From Streptococcus parauberis NCFD 2020 (GTDB lineage: Bacteria > Bacillota > Bacilli > Lactobacillales > Streptococcaceae), in contig NZ_AEUT02000001.1 in the NCBI RefSeq assembly GCF_000187935.1, positions 310,001-374,000 on the forward strand: DNA of 64,000 bases. The letters are read 5' to 3'. The translations under genes and the position numbers were made by a program. Under the pieces are notes generated by a model. It did no database searches. It was not told the DNA's origin and worked only from the letters and a program-made list of their open reading frames with translations. Positions 38,863 through 48,220 of this stretch are shown piece by piece. Positions within the stretch are counted from its first letter, which is position 1, and each line of letters starts with the position of its first letter.

Positions 38863-39702
38863 ATGACAAAAGCAGATAAGCTATTCAAAGACAATATTCA
38901 AAAAATTATGGAACAAGGCGTTTATAGTGAACAAGCTAGACCAAAATATAAGGACGGCAAAACTGCTAATTCTAAGTATATTACTGGTGCCTTTGCCGAG
39001 TATGATCTCTCAAAGGGAGAATTTCCTATTACAACATTACGTCCAATTCCAATTAAATCAGCGATTAAAGAATTACTCTGGATCTATCAAGACCAATCAA
39101 ATAGTTTAGACATTTTGGAAGAAAAATATAATGTCCACTACTGGAATGATTGGGAAGTAGGAGACACAAGAACAATTGGTCAGCGTTATGGTGCAGTTGT
39201 TAAAAAACATGACATCATCAATAAAATTTTGAAACAACTTGAAGATAATCCTTGGAATAGACGTAACGTTATTTCCTTATGGGATTACCAAGCTTTTGAA
39301 GAAAGTGAGGGCTTATTGCCATGTGCTTTCCAAACAATGTTTGATGTCCGCCGTGTCGACGGAACTATTTATTTGGATGCAACACTAGTGCAACGTTCCA
39401 ATGACATGTTGGTAGCTCACCATATCAATGCTATGCAATATGTTGCACTACAAATGATGGTTGCAAAACATTTTGGCTGGAAAGTTGGTAAGTTCTTCTA
39501 TTTTATTAACAACTTACACATTTACGACAACCAATTTCCGCAAGCTGAAGAATTATTAAGAAGAAAAGAAAGTGACTGTATGCCACAATTAATGTTGAAT
39601 GTTCCAGATGGCACAAATTTCTTTGACATTAAAGCTGAAGATTTTGAATTGATTGATTATAGTCCAGTTAAGCCACAGCTGAAATTTGATTTAGCAATTT
39701 AA
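38863..39702 (+). CDS. thyA: Thymidylate synthase
   Basis: 279 aa ThyA. Converts dUMP to dTMP using methylene-tetrahydrofolate. The catalytic Cys154 lies in '[19 protein letters not shown]', preceded by '[11 protein letters not shown]' and followed by '[20 protein letters not shown]'. It is preceded by AT-rich sequence with TATAAT-like boxes near 38812. The next gene encodes dihydrofolate reductase, which regenerates its cofactor, 76 bp downstream. Confidence 0.97.
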   Translation: MTKADKLFKDNIQKIMEQGVYSEQARPKYKDGKTANSKYITGAFAEYDLSKGEFPITTLRPIPIKSAIKELLWIYQDQSNSLDILEEKYNVHYWNDWEVGDTRTIGQRYGAVVKKHDIINKILKQLEDNPWNRRNVISLWDYQAFEESEGLLPCAFQTMFDVRRVDGTIYLDATLVQRSNDMLVAHHINAMQYVALQMMVAKHFGWKVGKFFYFINNLHIYDNQFPQAEELLRRKESDCMPQLMLNVPDGTNFFDIKAEDFELIDYSPVKPQLKFDLAI

Positions 39703-39778
39703 AGTAGCGATTTTTTTACAAGCAAAATTGCTATAATTTTGGTAGAATAGATAGAGTTTAGATTGAAGGAAAACTAGT

Positions 39779-40294
39779 ATGACAAAGGAAATTATTGCCA
39801 TTTGGGCTGAAGATGAAAATGGAGTTATTGGTGTCAATGGTATCTTACCTTGGCATCTTCCAAAAGAACTGCAACATTTTAAAAAGACAACATTAAACCA
39901 TACGATTCTTATGGGACGAGTGACTTTTGAAGGAATGCAGAGACGTCTTTTACCAAATCGACAAACAATAGTTTTAACTTCAGATGATCAGTATCAAGTT
40001 GATGGTGTATTAACCATGACAAGTGTCGAACAAGTCCTTGACTGGTTTAAGACACAAGAAAAAAATCTCTATATTATCGGTGGCAGTAAAGTTTTGAAGG
40101 CCTTTGATGGTCATTTTGACAAAATTATTAAAACACTAGTTAATCATCAATTTGATGGAGATACCTATAGTCCAGAATTGGATTTAAGTCAGTTCACAGA
40201 AGTCAATTCTCAATATTTTGAAAAAGATGAAAAAAATCCTTATGATTTCACAGTTCACGTTTTCGAAAATAATAAAACGGTTGGAGGAAAGTAG
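39779..40294 (+). CDS. dfr: Dihydrofolate reductase
   Basis: 171 aa, NADPH-dependent. '[20 protein letters not shown]' and '[10 protein letters not shown]' form the folate pocket; '[10 protein letters not shown]' and '[13 protein letters not shown]' the cofactor side. Residue 100 is Ile, the state found in trimethoprim-susceptible pneumococci (the known resistance change is I100L). Its own promoter-like TATAAT lies near 39732. The gene is followed after 5 nt by a small membrane-protein gene and then clpX. Confidence 0.96.
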   Translation: MTKEIIAIWAEDENGVIGVNGILPWHLPKELQHFKKTTLNHTILMGRVTFEGMQRRLLPNRQTIVLTSDDQYQVDGVLTMTSVEQVLDWFKTQEKNLYIIGGSKVLKAFDGHFDKIIKTLVNHQFDGDTYSPELDLSQFTEVNSQYFEKDEKNPYDFTVHVFENNKTVGGK

Positions 40295-40299
40295 AAGTC

Positions 40300-40470
40300 A
40301 TGCAACGGAGTATATTTGGCGTTTTTACAGCATTTTTATGTGTTATTTGCATCCTTTGTGCAATCCCAGCATTGCGTAAAAATCGTTATGGTTTAGGAAT
40401 TCTATTTTTATTAAATGCACTGACAAATTTAGTTAATACAATTCATGCCTTTTATGGCACGCTATTTTAA
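40300..40470 (+). CDS. Small membrane protein (56 aa) between dfr and clpX
   Basis: Very short gene. It starts at ATG 40300, 13 nt after a GGAGG in the end of dfr, and stops at 40470. It encodes two hydrophobic segments: 'IFGVFTAFLCVICILCAIPA' (about residues 5-24) and 'LGILFLLNALTNLVNTIHAF' (about 32-51), joined by a basic loop 'LRKNRYG'. The position between dfr and clpX and the intact frame suggest a real, conserved streptococcal gene of unknown function. It is too short to be recognised by domain. Confidence 0.75.
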   Translation: MQRSIFGVFTAFLCVICILCAIPALRKNRYGLGILFLLNALTNLVNTIHAFYGTLF

Positions 40471-40498
40471 TAGTTAGATAGAGAAAGTTAGAGGAAAA

Positions 40499-41728
40499 AT
40501 GGCAAGTAATCGTAGTAACGAAATCAAGGTTCATTGTTCGTTTTGTGGCAAGAGCCAAGATGAAGTAAAAAAAATTATTGCAGGTAACAATGTATTCATT
40601 TGTAATGAGTGTGTTGCTTTATCACAAGAAATTATTAAAGAAGAATTAGCTGAAGAAGTCTTGGCTGATTTGACTGAAGTTCCAAAACCAAAAGAACTTT
40701 TAGAAGCTTTAAATCAATATGTAGTCGGTCAAGATCGTGCTAAACGTGCCTTAGCTGTTGCAGTCTATAATCATTACAAACGGATTTCATATAAAGAAAG
40801 CCGTGATGAAGAAGAAGTGGAACTCCAAAAATCAAATATCATGATGATTGGTCCTACTGGTTCTGGTAAGACTTTCCTAGCTCAAACCTTGGCAAAAAGC
40901 TTAAATGTTCCTTTTGCAATCGCTGACGCTACATCTTTGACAGAAGCTGGATATGTAGGTGAAGACGTTGAGAACATTCTTTTAAAACTGATCCAAGCAG
41001 CGGATTACAATGTTGAACGAGCTGAGCGTGGGATCATTTATGTTGATGAGATTGATAAAATCGCTAAAAAAGGCGAAAATATGTCAATCACTCGTGATGT
41101 TTCAGGTGAAGGTGTCCAACAAGCTTTGCTGAAAATTATTGAAGGTACAGTAGCTAGTGTTCCACCACAAGGTGGACGCAAACATCCTAACCAAGAAATG
41201 ATTCAAATCGATACCAAGAATATTTTGTTTATCGTTGGTGGTGCTTTTGATGGCATTGAAGAAATTGTTAAACAACGTCTTGGTGAAAAGATTATTGGTT
41301 TTGGTCAAAGTAGTCGTAAGATTGATGATGAAGCCTCATATATGCAAGAAATTATTGCTGAAGATATTCAAAAATTTGGTTTAATTCCCGAATTTATTGG
41401 GCGTTTACCTGTCGTAGCCGCTTTGGAACAGTTATCAATTGGCGATTTAATTCAGATTCTGACTGAACCAAAAAATGCCTTGGTCAAACAATATCAAGCT
41501 TTATTATCATATGATGGTGTTGAACTTGAATTTAATCAAGAAGCTCTTGAAGCCATTGCTTCAAAAGCGATAGACCGTAATACTGGTGCGCGTGGTTTAA
41601 GATCAATTATTGAAGAAACCATGTTAGATATCATGTTTGATATACCTAGCCAGGAAGATATTACTAAGGTAATTATTACAAAAGAAGCCGTTTCTGGAGA
41701 TAGTAAACCTATCTTAGAAACTGCATAG
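40499..41728 (+). CDS. clpX: ATP-dependent Clp protease ATP-binding subunit ClpX
   Basis: 409 aa AAA+ unfoldase that feeds ClpP. The N-terminal zinc-binding domain has four Cys ('CSFCGK' and 'FICNECV', about residues 13-38). Walker A is '[20 protein letters not shown]' (about 119-138) and Walker B '[14 protein letters not shown]'. 'KIIGFGQ' is the IGF loop that docks on ClpP. Lengths and motifs are normal. It is 8 nt upstream of engB, the standard streptococcal pair. Confidence 0.98.
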   Translation: MASNRSNEIKVHCSFCGKSQDEVKKIIAGNNVFICNECVALSQEIIKEELAEEVLADLTEVPKPKELLEALNQYVVGQDRAKRALAVAVYNHYKRISYKESRDEEEVELQKSNIMMIGPTGSGKTFLAQTLAKSLNVPFAIADATSLTEAGYVGEDVENILLKLIQAADYNVERAERGIIYVDEIDKIAKKGENMSITRDVSGEGVQQALLKIIEGTVASVPPQGGRKHPNQEMIQIDTKNILFIVGGAFDGIEEIVKQRLGEKIIGFGQSSRKIDDEASYMQEIIAEDIQKFGLIPEFIGRLPVVAALEQLSIGDLIQILTEPKNALVKQYQALLSYDGVELEFNQEALEAIASKAIDRNTGARGLRSIIEETMLDIMFDIPSQEDITKVIITKEAVSGDSKPILETA

Positions 41729-41736
41729 AGGAAAAA

Positions 41737-42336
41737 ATGGCAGAAGAACAATTATTAAATACACATAACGCTTCCATTCTTCTTAGTGCGGCTAATCAAT
41801 CACATTATCCAGATGATGATTTACCAGAAATTGCCTTAGCTGGTCGTTCAAATGTAGGAAAATCTAGTTTTATCAATACCATTTTAGGTCGTAAAAATTT
41901 AGCTAGAACTTCTAGTAAACCTGGAAAAACTCAATTACTAAATTTCTTCAATATTGATGACAAATTACGATTTGTTGACGTTCCTGGTTATGGTTATGCA
42001 AAAGTTTCCAAATCAGAACGTGCAAAATGGGGTAAAATGATTGAAGAGTATCTTACGACACGTGATAATTTGCGTGCAGTAGTAAGCTTAGTAGATTTAC
42101 GTCATGAGCCTTCTACGGAAGATGTTCAAATGTATGATTTCCTCAAATATTATGAAATTCCAGTTATTGTCGTTGCAACAAAAGCAGACAAAATTCCTCG
42201 TGGTAAATGGAATAAACATGAATCAATGGTCAAGAAAAAACTCAATTTTGATAAGAGTGATCAGTTCATTGTTTTTTCTTCCGTGGATCGCATTGGAATT
42301 GACCAAGCATGGGATACCATTTTAGATCAAATATAA
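41737..42336 (+). CDS. engB: Ribosome biogenesis GTPase YsxC/EngB
   Basis: 199 aa essential GTPase for 50S assembly. G1 '[15 protein letters not shown]', G3 '[11 protein letters not shown]' and G4 'ATKADK' (about residues 139-144) are all present. It begins 8 nt after clpX with GAGGAAA upstream, and ends within the first arm of a perfect palindromic terminator. Confidence 0.97.
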   Translation: MAEEQLLNTHNASILLSAANQSHYPDDDLPEIALAGRSNVGKSSFINTILGRKNLARTSSKPGKTQLLNFFNIDDKLRFVDVPGYGYAKVSKSERAKWGKMIEEYLTTRDNLRAVVSLVDLRHEPSTEDVQMYDFLKYYEIPVIVVATKADKIPRGKWNKHESMVKKKLNFDKSDQFIVFSSVDRIGIDQAWDTILDQI

Positions 42337-42367
42337 AAAAAGCATAGCTTAAGCTATGCTTTTTTTA
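42335..42367. terminator. Perfect palindromic terminator after engB
   Basis: AAAAAAAGCATAGCTT (42335-42350) is directly abutted by AAGCTATGCTTTTTTT (42351-42366): 16-bp arms with no spacer, A- and T-runs at both ends. It works on the plus strand for clpX-engB. Confidence 0.92.
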
Positions 42368-42441
42368 TACGAATAATTATCCTGTTATATTTCTTGACCC
42401 TAGTCTTTTTAAGTGTTACTATCATTTTATGGGAGAGAAAC

Positions 42442-43164
42442 ATGATTTTATTAAAAAAAAACTTTAAAGACTGGTAAACTGTCGAGAGGGAACATATTAA
42501 TGTCACTAGGGCTAAGTATTCTGGCGTTAGTCATTTTATTTGTAACTATTTTATGTTACCAATATACAAATACTTCGATTGAAGGTAAGTGGGCCTGCAA
42601 TTCTTTAAACCAACAATTAGAAGAAAAATTTAATGATAATATTGATGCGATTAGTCAGGACATAGTATCGATGTTAAGAAGCACATCACCACACCTAAGT
42701 TGACAATGACTGTTTTTCATGACAATTCAAAAATAGTGGTTAATGTAAATATTAATAGAAAGTCATTAAGTAATGAAATATTAAAATACTACCAAGCAAG
42801 TATAAAAGAAGCATTATCAAAAGAAAATGTTAATATTGCCGATTTAGATCCAGATACTCTAAAAGATATGGAGAATGAGTTACCAACAAATTCAACTATT
42901 GAACAATATATTGATGATATGATTATTGAAAAAGTGCATGAGTATGGTGGTCATTATGATGTCAGAACCGGAAATGTCACAATTGTTGGACTTAAGGGGA
43001 GAGTTAATCGGTTTATGAACACAATTACGATTGAAAAAATCAATTCAAAGTCAAAATTATTTTCAAAAAAATCAGGTTACTTTGACTACATCAAAAACAG
43101 AGATAAATTGATTTTGAAGAATCATATGTCATTTCAATTTAAAATAATAAAAAGCAGTAACTAA
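42442..43164 (+). pseudogene. Membrane-anchored hypothetical protein, split by two frameshifts
   Basis: ATG 42442 follows GGGAGAG. The frame reads 'MILLKK' through a run of nine A's (42453-42461), then ends at a stop. With one A fewer it continues as 'TLKTGKLSRGNILMSLG' into a membrane segment ('LSILALVILFVTILCY', about 42510-42557) and an extracellular-type region. That frame ends at TGA 42701-42703, and the continuation lies one base off, from 42700 (TTG) to 43164, including 'VFHDNSKIVVNVNINRKS' and 'HYDVRTGNVTIVGLKGRV'. Content on both sides reads as one protein of about 235 aa. I do not recognise the family. Two separate genes remain possible but less likely. Confidence 0.65.
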
Positions 43165-43182
43165 TAAAAGTTATTGCTTTTT
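43149..43182. terminator. Bidirectional terminator between the split gene and clpL
   Basis: AAAAAGCAGTAACT (43149-43162) pairs with AGTTATTGCTTTTT (43169-43182), one G-T pair; flanked by A- and T-runs. Confidence 0.88.
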
Positions 43183-43186
43183 GATG

Positions 43187-45295
43187 TCATTTGTCTTGTT
43201 TACTAATCACAATTTGACCATCTGCTAAATTTGCTTTTAGATGTTTATCATCGGGATGTTCCAAATAATAGTCTGTTATACGATCACGGATTTCTTGTTC
43301 AATGACACGGCGTAATGGTCTAACTCCCATAGCTTTGTCATATCCTAATTCAATTAGTTCCTCTTTAACAGGTTCTGTTACTTCTAAAGTGATACCTTTT
43401 TTATTGATTGTTTGATTAACTTCCGTTAACATTAATTCAACAATTTCTTTCAAATCCTTTTTTTCTAGATGTGAGAATTCTATCACACCATTAAAACGAT
43501 TTAAGAATTCAGGTCTAAAATAAGGAGCGATTCGGTCCATAATTTTTTGGTCATGATCTTCTTGACCCGTTAATGCTTCATTGCCAAAACCAGCATTAGA
43601 TGTAGCAATAATCACAGTATTTTTGAAGTCAATCGTATTACCTTGGCCATCAGTTAAACGACCATCATCTAATACTTGGAGTAGTAGGGTAATGACTTGT
43701 GGGTCTGCTTTTTCAATTTCATCCAGTAAAATAATTGAGTATGGATTACGACGGACACGTTCAGTTAATGTGTATTGATTGTCGTCGTAACCAACATAAC
43801 CAGCAGTAGTCCCAATCAATTTAGAAACGGCAGTGCGATCACTGTATTCTGACATATCTAAACGAATGATCGCATCCTTGGAACCAAACATGTCAAGCGC
43901 AAGCTGTTTGGCTAATTCCGTTTTACCAACGCCGGTCGGACCAACAAAGAGGAATGACCCAATTGGGCGATTGCCATCATCAAAGCCGGCACGGTTACGA
44001 CGGATAGCCTTTGCGACTGCTTGAACAGCTTGATCCTGTCCGATGACATGTCCTCTAAGTCGGTTGCCAATTTCTTTCAAACGTTCTAAGTCACTTGCGC
44101 CCATATTGGAAACTGGTACGCCGGTTAGACGTTCAACTGATTCGGCGACATCGTTGATGGTTGCGGTCACTTTTTGACCTTCGGTATGGTTTGCCATTTG
44201 CTTTTGTAATTCTTCAATTCGTACTTTAGCTTGCAAGGCTAACTCATAATCTTCTGCAGCGACAGCCTTTTCTTGCTTGTCTTTCTCACTAGCAATTGCT
44301 GTTTCAAGACTCTTCAAATCAGTGACTGGGTGTTGCGCAGCTAAATGGGCAGCCGTCATGTCAATTAAATCGATGGCTTTGTCAGGAAGACTACGCTGTG
44401 GAATGTACTGAACGGAGTAATCCACGGCTGCTTTCAAAACAGAATCCGGAAGAATGACGTTGTGGTGTTGCTCATAAAGATTCCTGATACCCATCAAAAT
44501 GTGGAAGGTATCTTCGGCAGAAGGCGCATTGACTTTAACTTCGTTAAAACGACGAGCCAAGGCCGCATTTTTCAGAATAGTGTTTCGATATTCATCTTGA
44601 GTTGTCGCACCGATGACGGTCAACTCGCCACGAGATAGGGCTGGTTTAAGAATATCGGCCAAGCCTTTGGAACCAGAATCACCACCTGTTGAGCCAGCGC
44701 CTAAAATTTGATGAATTTCATCAAAGAAGAGGATAACATTTCCGGCTTCTTTAACTTCTTTAATTAAATTCTGAATATTTTCTTCAAAAGCACCACGGTA
44801 TTGAGTACCTGCTTCTAAGCCGGAAATATCAATAGAAATAATTTCTTTGTTTTTAATGGCAGCAGGGACGTCACCAGCAACGATAGCTTGGGCTAAGCCT
44901 TCGACCACAGCTGTTTTACCAACCCCCGCATCACCTACTAGAACGGGATTGTTCTTGGTCCGGCGAGCTAATATTTCAGCTGTATCTTGAATTTCTTTAT
45001 TTCGTCCAATGACTGGATCTAAGTGTCCTTGTCGTGCTTCTTCAGTTAAGTTGGTACCCAATTGGTTTAGAATGCCATCTTCTTTTTGATTTTGGGGATA
45101 GCCTTGTTCCTGAGTAGGAGCAGTAGAACTGAGCTTACCAGTTTGTCGATATTCTTGAAATTCTTCAGGTGTCATTTCACGCCCATTAACTAGGTAACGA
45201 CGATTTTCAGTTTGATAACCGCCTGTGTTACCCATCAATTGATTAAAAATGTCATCCATGCTACCAAAAGGGTCTTTTCCATAATAGTTTGTCAT
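43187..45295 (-). CDS. clpL: Clp ATPase ClpL
   Basis: 702 aa stress chaperone ATPase of streptococci and lactobacilli. It has a short N-terminal region with '[19 protein letters not shown]' instead of two Clp_N repeats. D1 follows (Walker A '[13 protein letters not shown]', '[17 protein letters not shown]'), then a middle coiled coil (about residues 330-380). D2 has Walker A '[20 protein letters not shown]' and '[13 protein letters not shown]'. It lacks the ClpP-docking loop typical of ClpC/E, so it probably acts as a free disaggregase. Two CtsR-type repeats lie upstream (45440-45481), so heat and stress induction is expected. It is transcribed towards engB, ending at a shared terminator. Confidence 0.97.
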   Translation of the reverse strand: MTNYYGKDPFGSMDDIFNQLMGNTGGYQTENRRYLVNGREMTPEEFQEYRQTGKLSSTAPTQEQGYPQNQKEDGILNQLGTNLTEEARQGHLDPVIGRNKEIQDTAEILARRTKNNPVLVGDAGVGKTAVVEGLAQAIVAGDVPAAIKNKEIISIDISGLEAGTQYRGAFEENIQNLIKEVKEAGNVILFFDEIHQILGAGSTGGDSGSKGLADILKPALSRGELTVIGATTQDEYRNTILKNAALARRFNEVKVNAPSAEDTFHILMGIRNLYEQHHNVILPDSVLKAAVDYSVQYIPQRSLPDKAIDLIDMTAAHLAAQHPVTDLKSLETAIASEKDKQEKAVAAEDYELALQAKVRIEELQKQMANHTEGQKVTATINDVAESVERLTGVPVSNMGASDLERLKEIGNRLRGHVIGQDQAVQAVAKAIRRNRAGFDDGNRPIGSFLFVGPTGVGKTELAKQLALDMFGSKDAIIRLDMSEYSDRTAVSKLIGTTAGYVGYDDNQYTLTERVRRNPYSIILLDEIEKADPQVITLLLQVLDDGRLTDGQGNTIDFKNTVIIATSNAGFGNEALTGQEDHDQKIMDRIAPYFRPEFLNRFNGVIEFSHLEKKDLKEIVELMLTEVNQTINKKGITLEVTEPVKEELIELGYDKAMGVRPLRRVIEQEIRDRITDYYLEHPDDKHLKANLADGQIVISKQDK

Positions 45296-45439
45296 AATTT
45301 TTTCCTCGCTGTTCTTATTAATATTATAAAGTAATTACGAAGGAGTAGTTTTTTAGTCTATGCTTATCAGGTAAGATCTCTGATTTGAAATACTACAAAT
45401 TGGTTTACCAACCACCTTCTGATACTATTATATAGCTTT

Positions 45440-45481
45440 GGTCAGTAAAGGTCAATAGAAAAGTTTGACCTTTTTTGACCT
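45440..45481 (-). promoter_or_regulatory. Two CtsR boxes upstream of clpL
   Basis: On the minus strand, AAGGTCAAAAAAGGTCAAA (45464-45482) matches the CtsR heptad direct repeat (GGTCAAA-N3-GGTCAAA). On the plus strand, GGTCAGTAAAGGTCAA (45440-45455) is a second, weaker repeat with the same 10-nt spacing. CtsR represses class III heat-shock genes. Confidence 0.85.
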
Positions 45482-45544
45482 TTTTTATAAGTCTGATTAT
45501 TCCTTTATTCTTGAAAAAATAATCAAAAAAAGTGATAATAAGTA

Positions 45545-45573
45545 TTGACAGAAGGTGACGGATACGATATACT
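45545..45573 (+). promoter_or_regulatory. rplJ-rplL promoter
   Basis: TTGACA (45545-45550), 17 bp, TATACT (45568-45573). Confidence 0.9.
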
Positions 45574-45585
45574 AATTAAGGTTTT

Positions 45586-45720
45586 GAAAAAAACTGACCT
45601 AAGACAGTAGGGGAGCATTGCTCATAAAATTCCTACCGAGGCACAAAACGTAATTAAAAAATAACGTATTGTACTTTCGTGTCTGGGTTTAGGTGCGATT
45701 TTTTTTGTGCCTAACCATAC
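45586..45720 (+). ncRNA. Ribosomal protein L10 leader
   Basis: The 5' untranslated region of rplJ contains 'GACCTAAGACAGTAGG' and 'ATTCCTACCGAGGCAC', the two halves of the L10/L12-binding leader motif. A downstream arm ('GTGCCTAACC') can pair with 'GAGGCAC'. It lets free L10(L12)4 repress its own synthesis in Firmicutes. Exact ends are approximate. Confidence 0.85.
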
Positions 45721-45744
45721 AAAATAATTACGGAGGTAAAACTA

Positions 45745-46245
45745 ATGAGTGAAGCAATTATTGCTAAAAAAGCCGAACTAGTTGATGTTGTTGCGGAAAA
45801 AATGAAAAACGCAGTAAGTATCGTAGTTGTTGATTCACGTGGATTAACAGTTGATCAAGATACTGTTTTACGTCGTTCACTACGTGAAAGTGGCGTTGAA
45901 TTTAAAGTTATCAAAAATTCAATTTTGTCACGTGCAGCAGAACAAGCTGGACTTGGAGATATGAAAGATATCTTTGTAGGACCATCTGCCGTAGCATTTT
46001 CAAATGAAGATGTTGTAGCACCTGCTAAAATCATCAATGACTTTGCTAAAACTGCTGACGCACTTGAAATCAAAGGTGGCGCAATTGAAGGTGCATCGTC
46101 TTCTGCTGAAGAAATCAAAGCACTTGCTGCATTGCCAAACCGCGAAGGTATGCTTTCTATGTTACTTTCAGTACTTCAAGCACCAGTTCGCAATGTTGCA
46201 TATGCTGTTAAAGCTGTTGCAGAGAGTAAAGAAGACGCAGCTTAA
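45745..46245 (+). CDS. rplJ: 50S ribosomal protein L10
   Basis: 166 aa stalk-base protein of the large subunit. '[20 protein letters not shown]', '[12 protein letters not shown]' and '[19 protein letters not shown]' are typical uL10 features. The C-terminal helix ('[15 protein letters not shown]') binds L7/L12 dimers. CGGAGG precedes the ATG. It is co-transcribed with rplL, 65 bp downstream, under the L10 leader. Confidence 0.98.
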   Translation: MSEAIIAKKAELVDVVAEKMKNAVSIVVVDSRGLTVDQDTVLRRSLRESGVEFKVIKNSILSRAAEQAGLGDMKDIFVGPSAVAFSNEDVVAPAKIINDFAKTADALEIKGGAIEGASSSAEEIKALAALPNREGMLSMLLSVLQAPVRNVAYAVKAVAESKEDAA

Positions 46246-46310
46246 TGCGTTAAACAGTAGTCTTAGGCTACAATCACTAATTTATATTTAAATATTTGGA
46301 GGAAATAACA

Positions 46311-46676
46311 ATGGCATTAAACATTGAAAACATTATTGCTGAAATCAAAGAAGCTTCAATCCTTGAATTGAACGACCTTGTAAAAGCTATCGAAGAAGAA
46401 TTTGGCGTAACTGCAGCTGCTCCTGTAGCTGCTGCTGCTGCTGGTGGTGCTGAAGAAGCTGCTAAAGATTCATTTGACGTTGAGTTAACAGCTGTTGGCG
46501 ACAAAAAAGTTGGCGTTATCAAAGTTGTACGTGAAATTACTGGACTTGGTCTTAAAGAAGCTAAAGGTCTTGTTGATGGAGCACCTGCTAACGTTAAAGA
46601 AGGCGTTACTGCTGCAGAAGCTGAAGAACTTAAAGTTAAACTTGAAGAAGCTGGAGCAACAATCACACTTAAATAA
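46311..46676 (+). CDS. rplL: 50S ribosomal protein L7/L12
   Basis: 121 aa stalk protein with an N-terminal dimerisation helix, an Ala-rich hinge (about residues 38-50) and the C-terminal factor-binding domain '[20 protein letters not shown]' (about 66-85). The frame extends to 46296, but ATG 46311 follows GGAGGAA and gives the standard N-terminus '[16 protein letters not shown]'. Its last codons are the probable integration site of the ICE that follows; the coding sequence is kept intact. Confidence 0.98.
   Translation: MALNIENIIAEIKEASILELNDLVKAIEEEFGVTAAAPVAAAAAGGAEEAAKDSFDVELTAVGDKKVGVIKVVREITGLGLKEAKGLVDGAPANVKEGVTAAEAEELKVKLEEAGATITLK
46662..46676. other. Probable ICE attachment site at the 3' end of rplL
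   Basis: The last 15 bp of rplL (reverse complement TTATTTAAGTGTGATT) resemble the core described for ICEs of the ICESa2603 type, which recombine at the 3' end of rplL. The element's genes begin just after. The other att copy is outside the window, so the exact core cannot be checked here. Confidence 0.6.
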
Positions 46677-46773
46677 GAAGCACATAGTAATTTGAGAGCG
46701 GATTCCCGATTTACCAGTCTTTTAGAGTCGATAGCGATTTAAAAAAACTGATTAATTGATTTGGTTTCCTGCC

Positions 46774-46814
46774 AAAAATCCTGCCAAATAATCTTTGGCA
46801 GGATTTTTGATTTT
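46774..46814 (+). terminator. Strong terminator at the ICE edge after rplL
   Basis: AAAAATCCTGCCAAA (46774-46788) pairs perfectly over 15 bp with TTTGGCAGGATTTTT (46794-46808), with T-rich sequence after. It is on the ICE side of the junction, so the element seems to bring the terminator that ends rplJ-rplL. Confidence 0.88.
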
Positions 46815-47162
46815 TCGTATTAACTTTCTTTTTTATTTCAAGAAGAAAAGTTATCCAAAAATAATAAAATTATATTGAATTGTCAAAAGTTTATCCATGA
46901 TAACAGGGAGATTTGAGATGATAAAGTAAGACTGATAGTTGTTAAAACGGAAAGACTTGGTTTTATCCAATTCGATGACTAGTCAAATTTTGAATATAAT
47001 GTTGTAATACAATTATGAGACTCATTTATATAAAACATTATCAACTACCTTATTTTTACAACTTACTTAGTAAGTATCTAAAGTTTTGAGAAAAAGAAAA
47101 ATACTAAATAAATTAAAGAGAATGAGAAATCGTTCTCTTTTTGTTTTACTTTTTTCGTCAGA
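46815..47162. other. ICE left-end non-coding region with palindrome and hairpin
   Basis: No gene is supported here. ACTTACT-T-AGTAAGT (47061-47075) is a perfect 15-bp palindrome and a possible operator. AAAGAGAATG (47115-47124) pairs with CGTTCTCTTT (47131-47140), one T-G pair, followed by T's, forming a terminator or attenuator upstream of repA. Confidence 0.55.
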
Positions 47163-47366
47163 AGGAAAATATATTTATGCAATCAAATAAATAAAATACG
47201 TGCTAGGCAAAGACTGTCAAGAAATATAGTTATTATTTCATTGATGAAAGGTACTGGCTGGTCACGTTTAAAAGATGAAAATACTCTTAAAGAATTTGAA
47301 CAATTCAATTTAATTAAATTTCCTGAATTAGGAGGAATGATGCTAAAAGAAGGTGAGGTTAGATAA
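47163..47366 (+). pseudogene. Short open frame or gene remnant coupled to repA
   Basis: An open frame without a convincing start ends at 47366 with TAA, overlapping the repA ATG by one base (TAATG). Readable residues include 'KGTGWSRLKDENTLKEF' and 'KFPELGGMMLKEGEVR'. The first available starts (TTG 47241, ATG 47244) have no ribosome site and would give about 40 aa. It is either a truncated gene remnant or a small coupling ORF for repA. A frame-shifted start ('MQSNK' then stop, at 47177) lies upstream. Confidence 0.4.
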
Positions 47367-48220
47367 TGGCACATGGGAGAATTTCTTTAGAACAAGCACT
47401 TAATAGTGATAACTTTTATCAACTACCTAAAGTAATCATTGGTACAAAATATTACAGTAAGTTAAAGGCAGAGGCTAAACTCTTATTCATGTTATGTAGG
47501 GATCGATTGAGTGCATCTCTTGATAGTACACGAAAAGGAGATATGAGATTTGTTGATGCAGACGGTGATATTTTTATTTATTATGCTATTGATGATCTTG
47601 CAAATGATTTGGGTTGTGGCCGTGATAAAGTAATAAAGTTAAAAAAAGAACTTATAAAATATGGTCTCATTGATGAGGTAAGACAAGGCTTGAATAAAGC
47701 TAACCGTATATATGTGAAGAATGTTGTCACTGACATTCAAATTCTAAATATGACTTTTGAGGAAGCTCAGTTGACCTTTAAGTCAGTAAAATCAACGGAA
47801 GTCGGAAAATACGACTTCCAGAAGTCGAAGAATACGTCTTCAAAAAGTCGAGAATTCCGACCTCAAGAAGTCGAGAATTCCGACTCAACTTATATTAAAC
47901 AGAGTGAGACTAAAGAGAGTGATATTAAAGTGATTTATTCTGAGGAGGAGGAAGATTTAACAATGCTTGTCAGAAAAGTTGATAAAGTTACTCATTATGA
48001 TAAAGAGTATATTTGGGAACTAGTCCATGATCAATTAATAAAGGAAAAGTTTACAAATACAACTGCAGATATTGCAATGTTACATTTTGAAAGTCGATAT
48101 GAATATGCATTGAATCATATGAACTATATTCATTCAGCAGAACAACTTGCAGAATATGTTTATAATGGCATTCTTGCTGAATGGACTCAAGCTGTCCGAG
48201 GTAAAAAAGGGGTAGGATGA
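47366..48220 (+). CDS. RepA_N-type replication initiator of the ICE
   Basis: 284 aa. The N-terminal domain (about residues 1-130) is a winged-helix RepA_N type: 'ISLEQALNSDNFYQLPKVII', 'YYSKLKAEAKLLFMLCRDR' and 'DLANDLGCGRDKVIKLKKEL'. A low-conservation linker (about 140-185) covers four DNA iterons. The C-terminal part (about 190-280) is a DnaD-like or host-specific helical region. Such initiators replicate pheromone-type plasmids and the extrachromosomal form of ICEs. It starts by overlap with the preceding frame and ends overlapping the next small ORF. Confidence 0.88.
   Translation: MAHGRISLEQALNSDNFYQLPKVIIGTKYYSKLKAEAKLLFMLCRDRLSASLDSTRKGDMRFVDADGDIFIYYAIDDLANDLGCGRDKVIKLKKELIKYGLIDEVRQGLNKANRIYVKNVVTDIQILNMTFEEAQLTFKSVKSTEVGKYDFQKSKNTSSKSREFRPQEVENSDSTYIKQSETKESDIKVIYSEEEEDLTMLVRKVDKVTHYDKEYIWELVHDQLIKEKFTNTTADIAMLHFESRYEYALNHMNYIHSAEQLAEYVYNGILAEWTQAVRGKKGVG
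47798..47886 (+). repeat. Four 23-bp iterons inside repA (candidate replication origin)
   Basis: AAGTCG begins at 47799, 47822, 47845 and 47868, exactly 23 bp apart. Each is followed by 7 nt and then CGACTT or a near match (CGTCTT, CGACCT, CGACTC), making four imperfect palindromes on one face-period. Since 23 is not a multiple of three, the repeats fall in different codon frames. RepA_N plasmids are known to have the origin within repA. Confidence 0.85.

Noticed and set aside
45586..45720. The region before rplJ as a T-box or other riboswitch
   Set aside because: The motif and location fit the L10 leader, and no T-box sequence (TGGNACCGCG) is present.
46277..46666. Minus-strand frame (129 aa) opposite rplL
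   Set aside because: It arises from the Ala-rich codon pattern of rplL, with Ser/Ala low-complexity sequence and no ribosome site.
47798..47886. The repeats in repA as a CRISPR array
   Set aside because: Period is only 23 bp with 6-bp conserved arms and 7-nt variable centres, inside a coding gene. There is no spacer-length interval and no cas gene.
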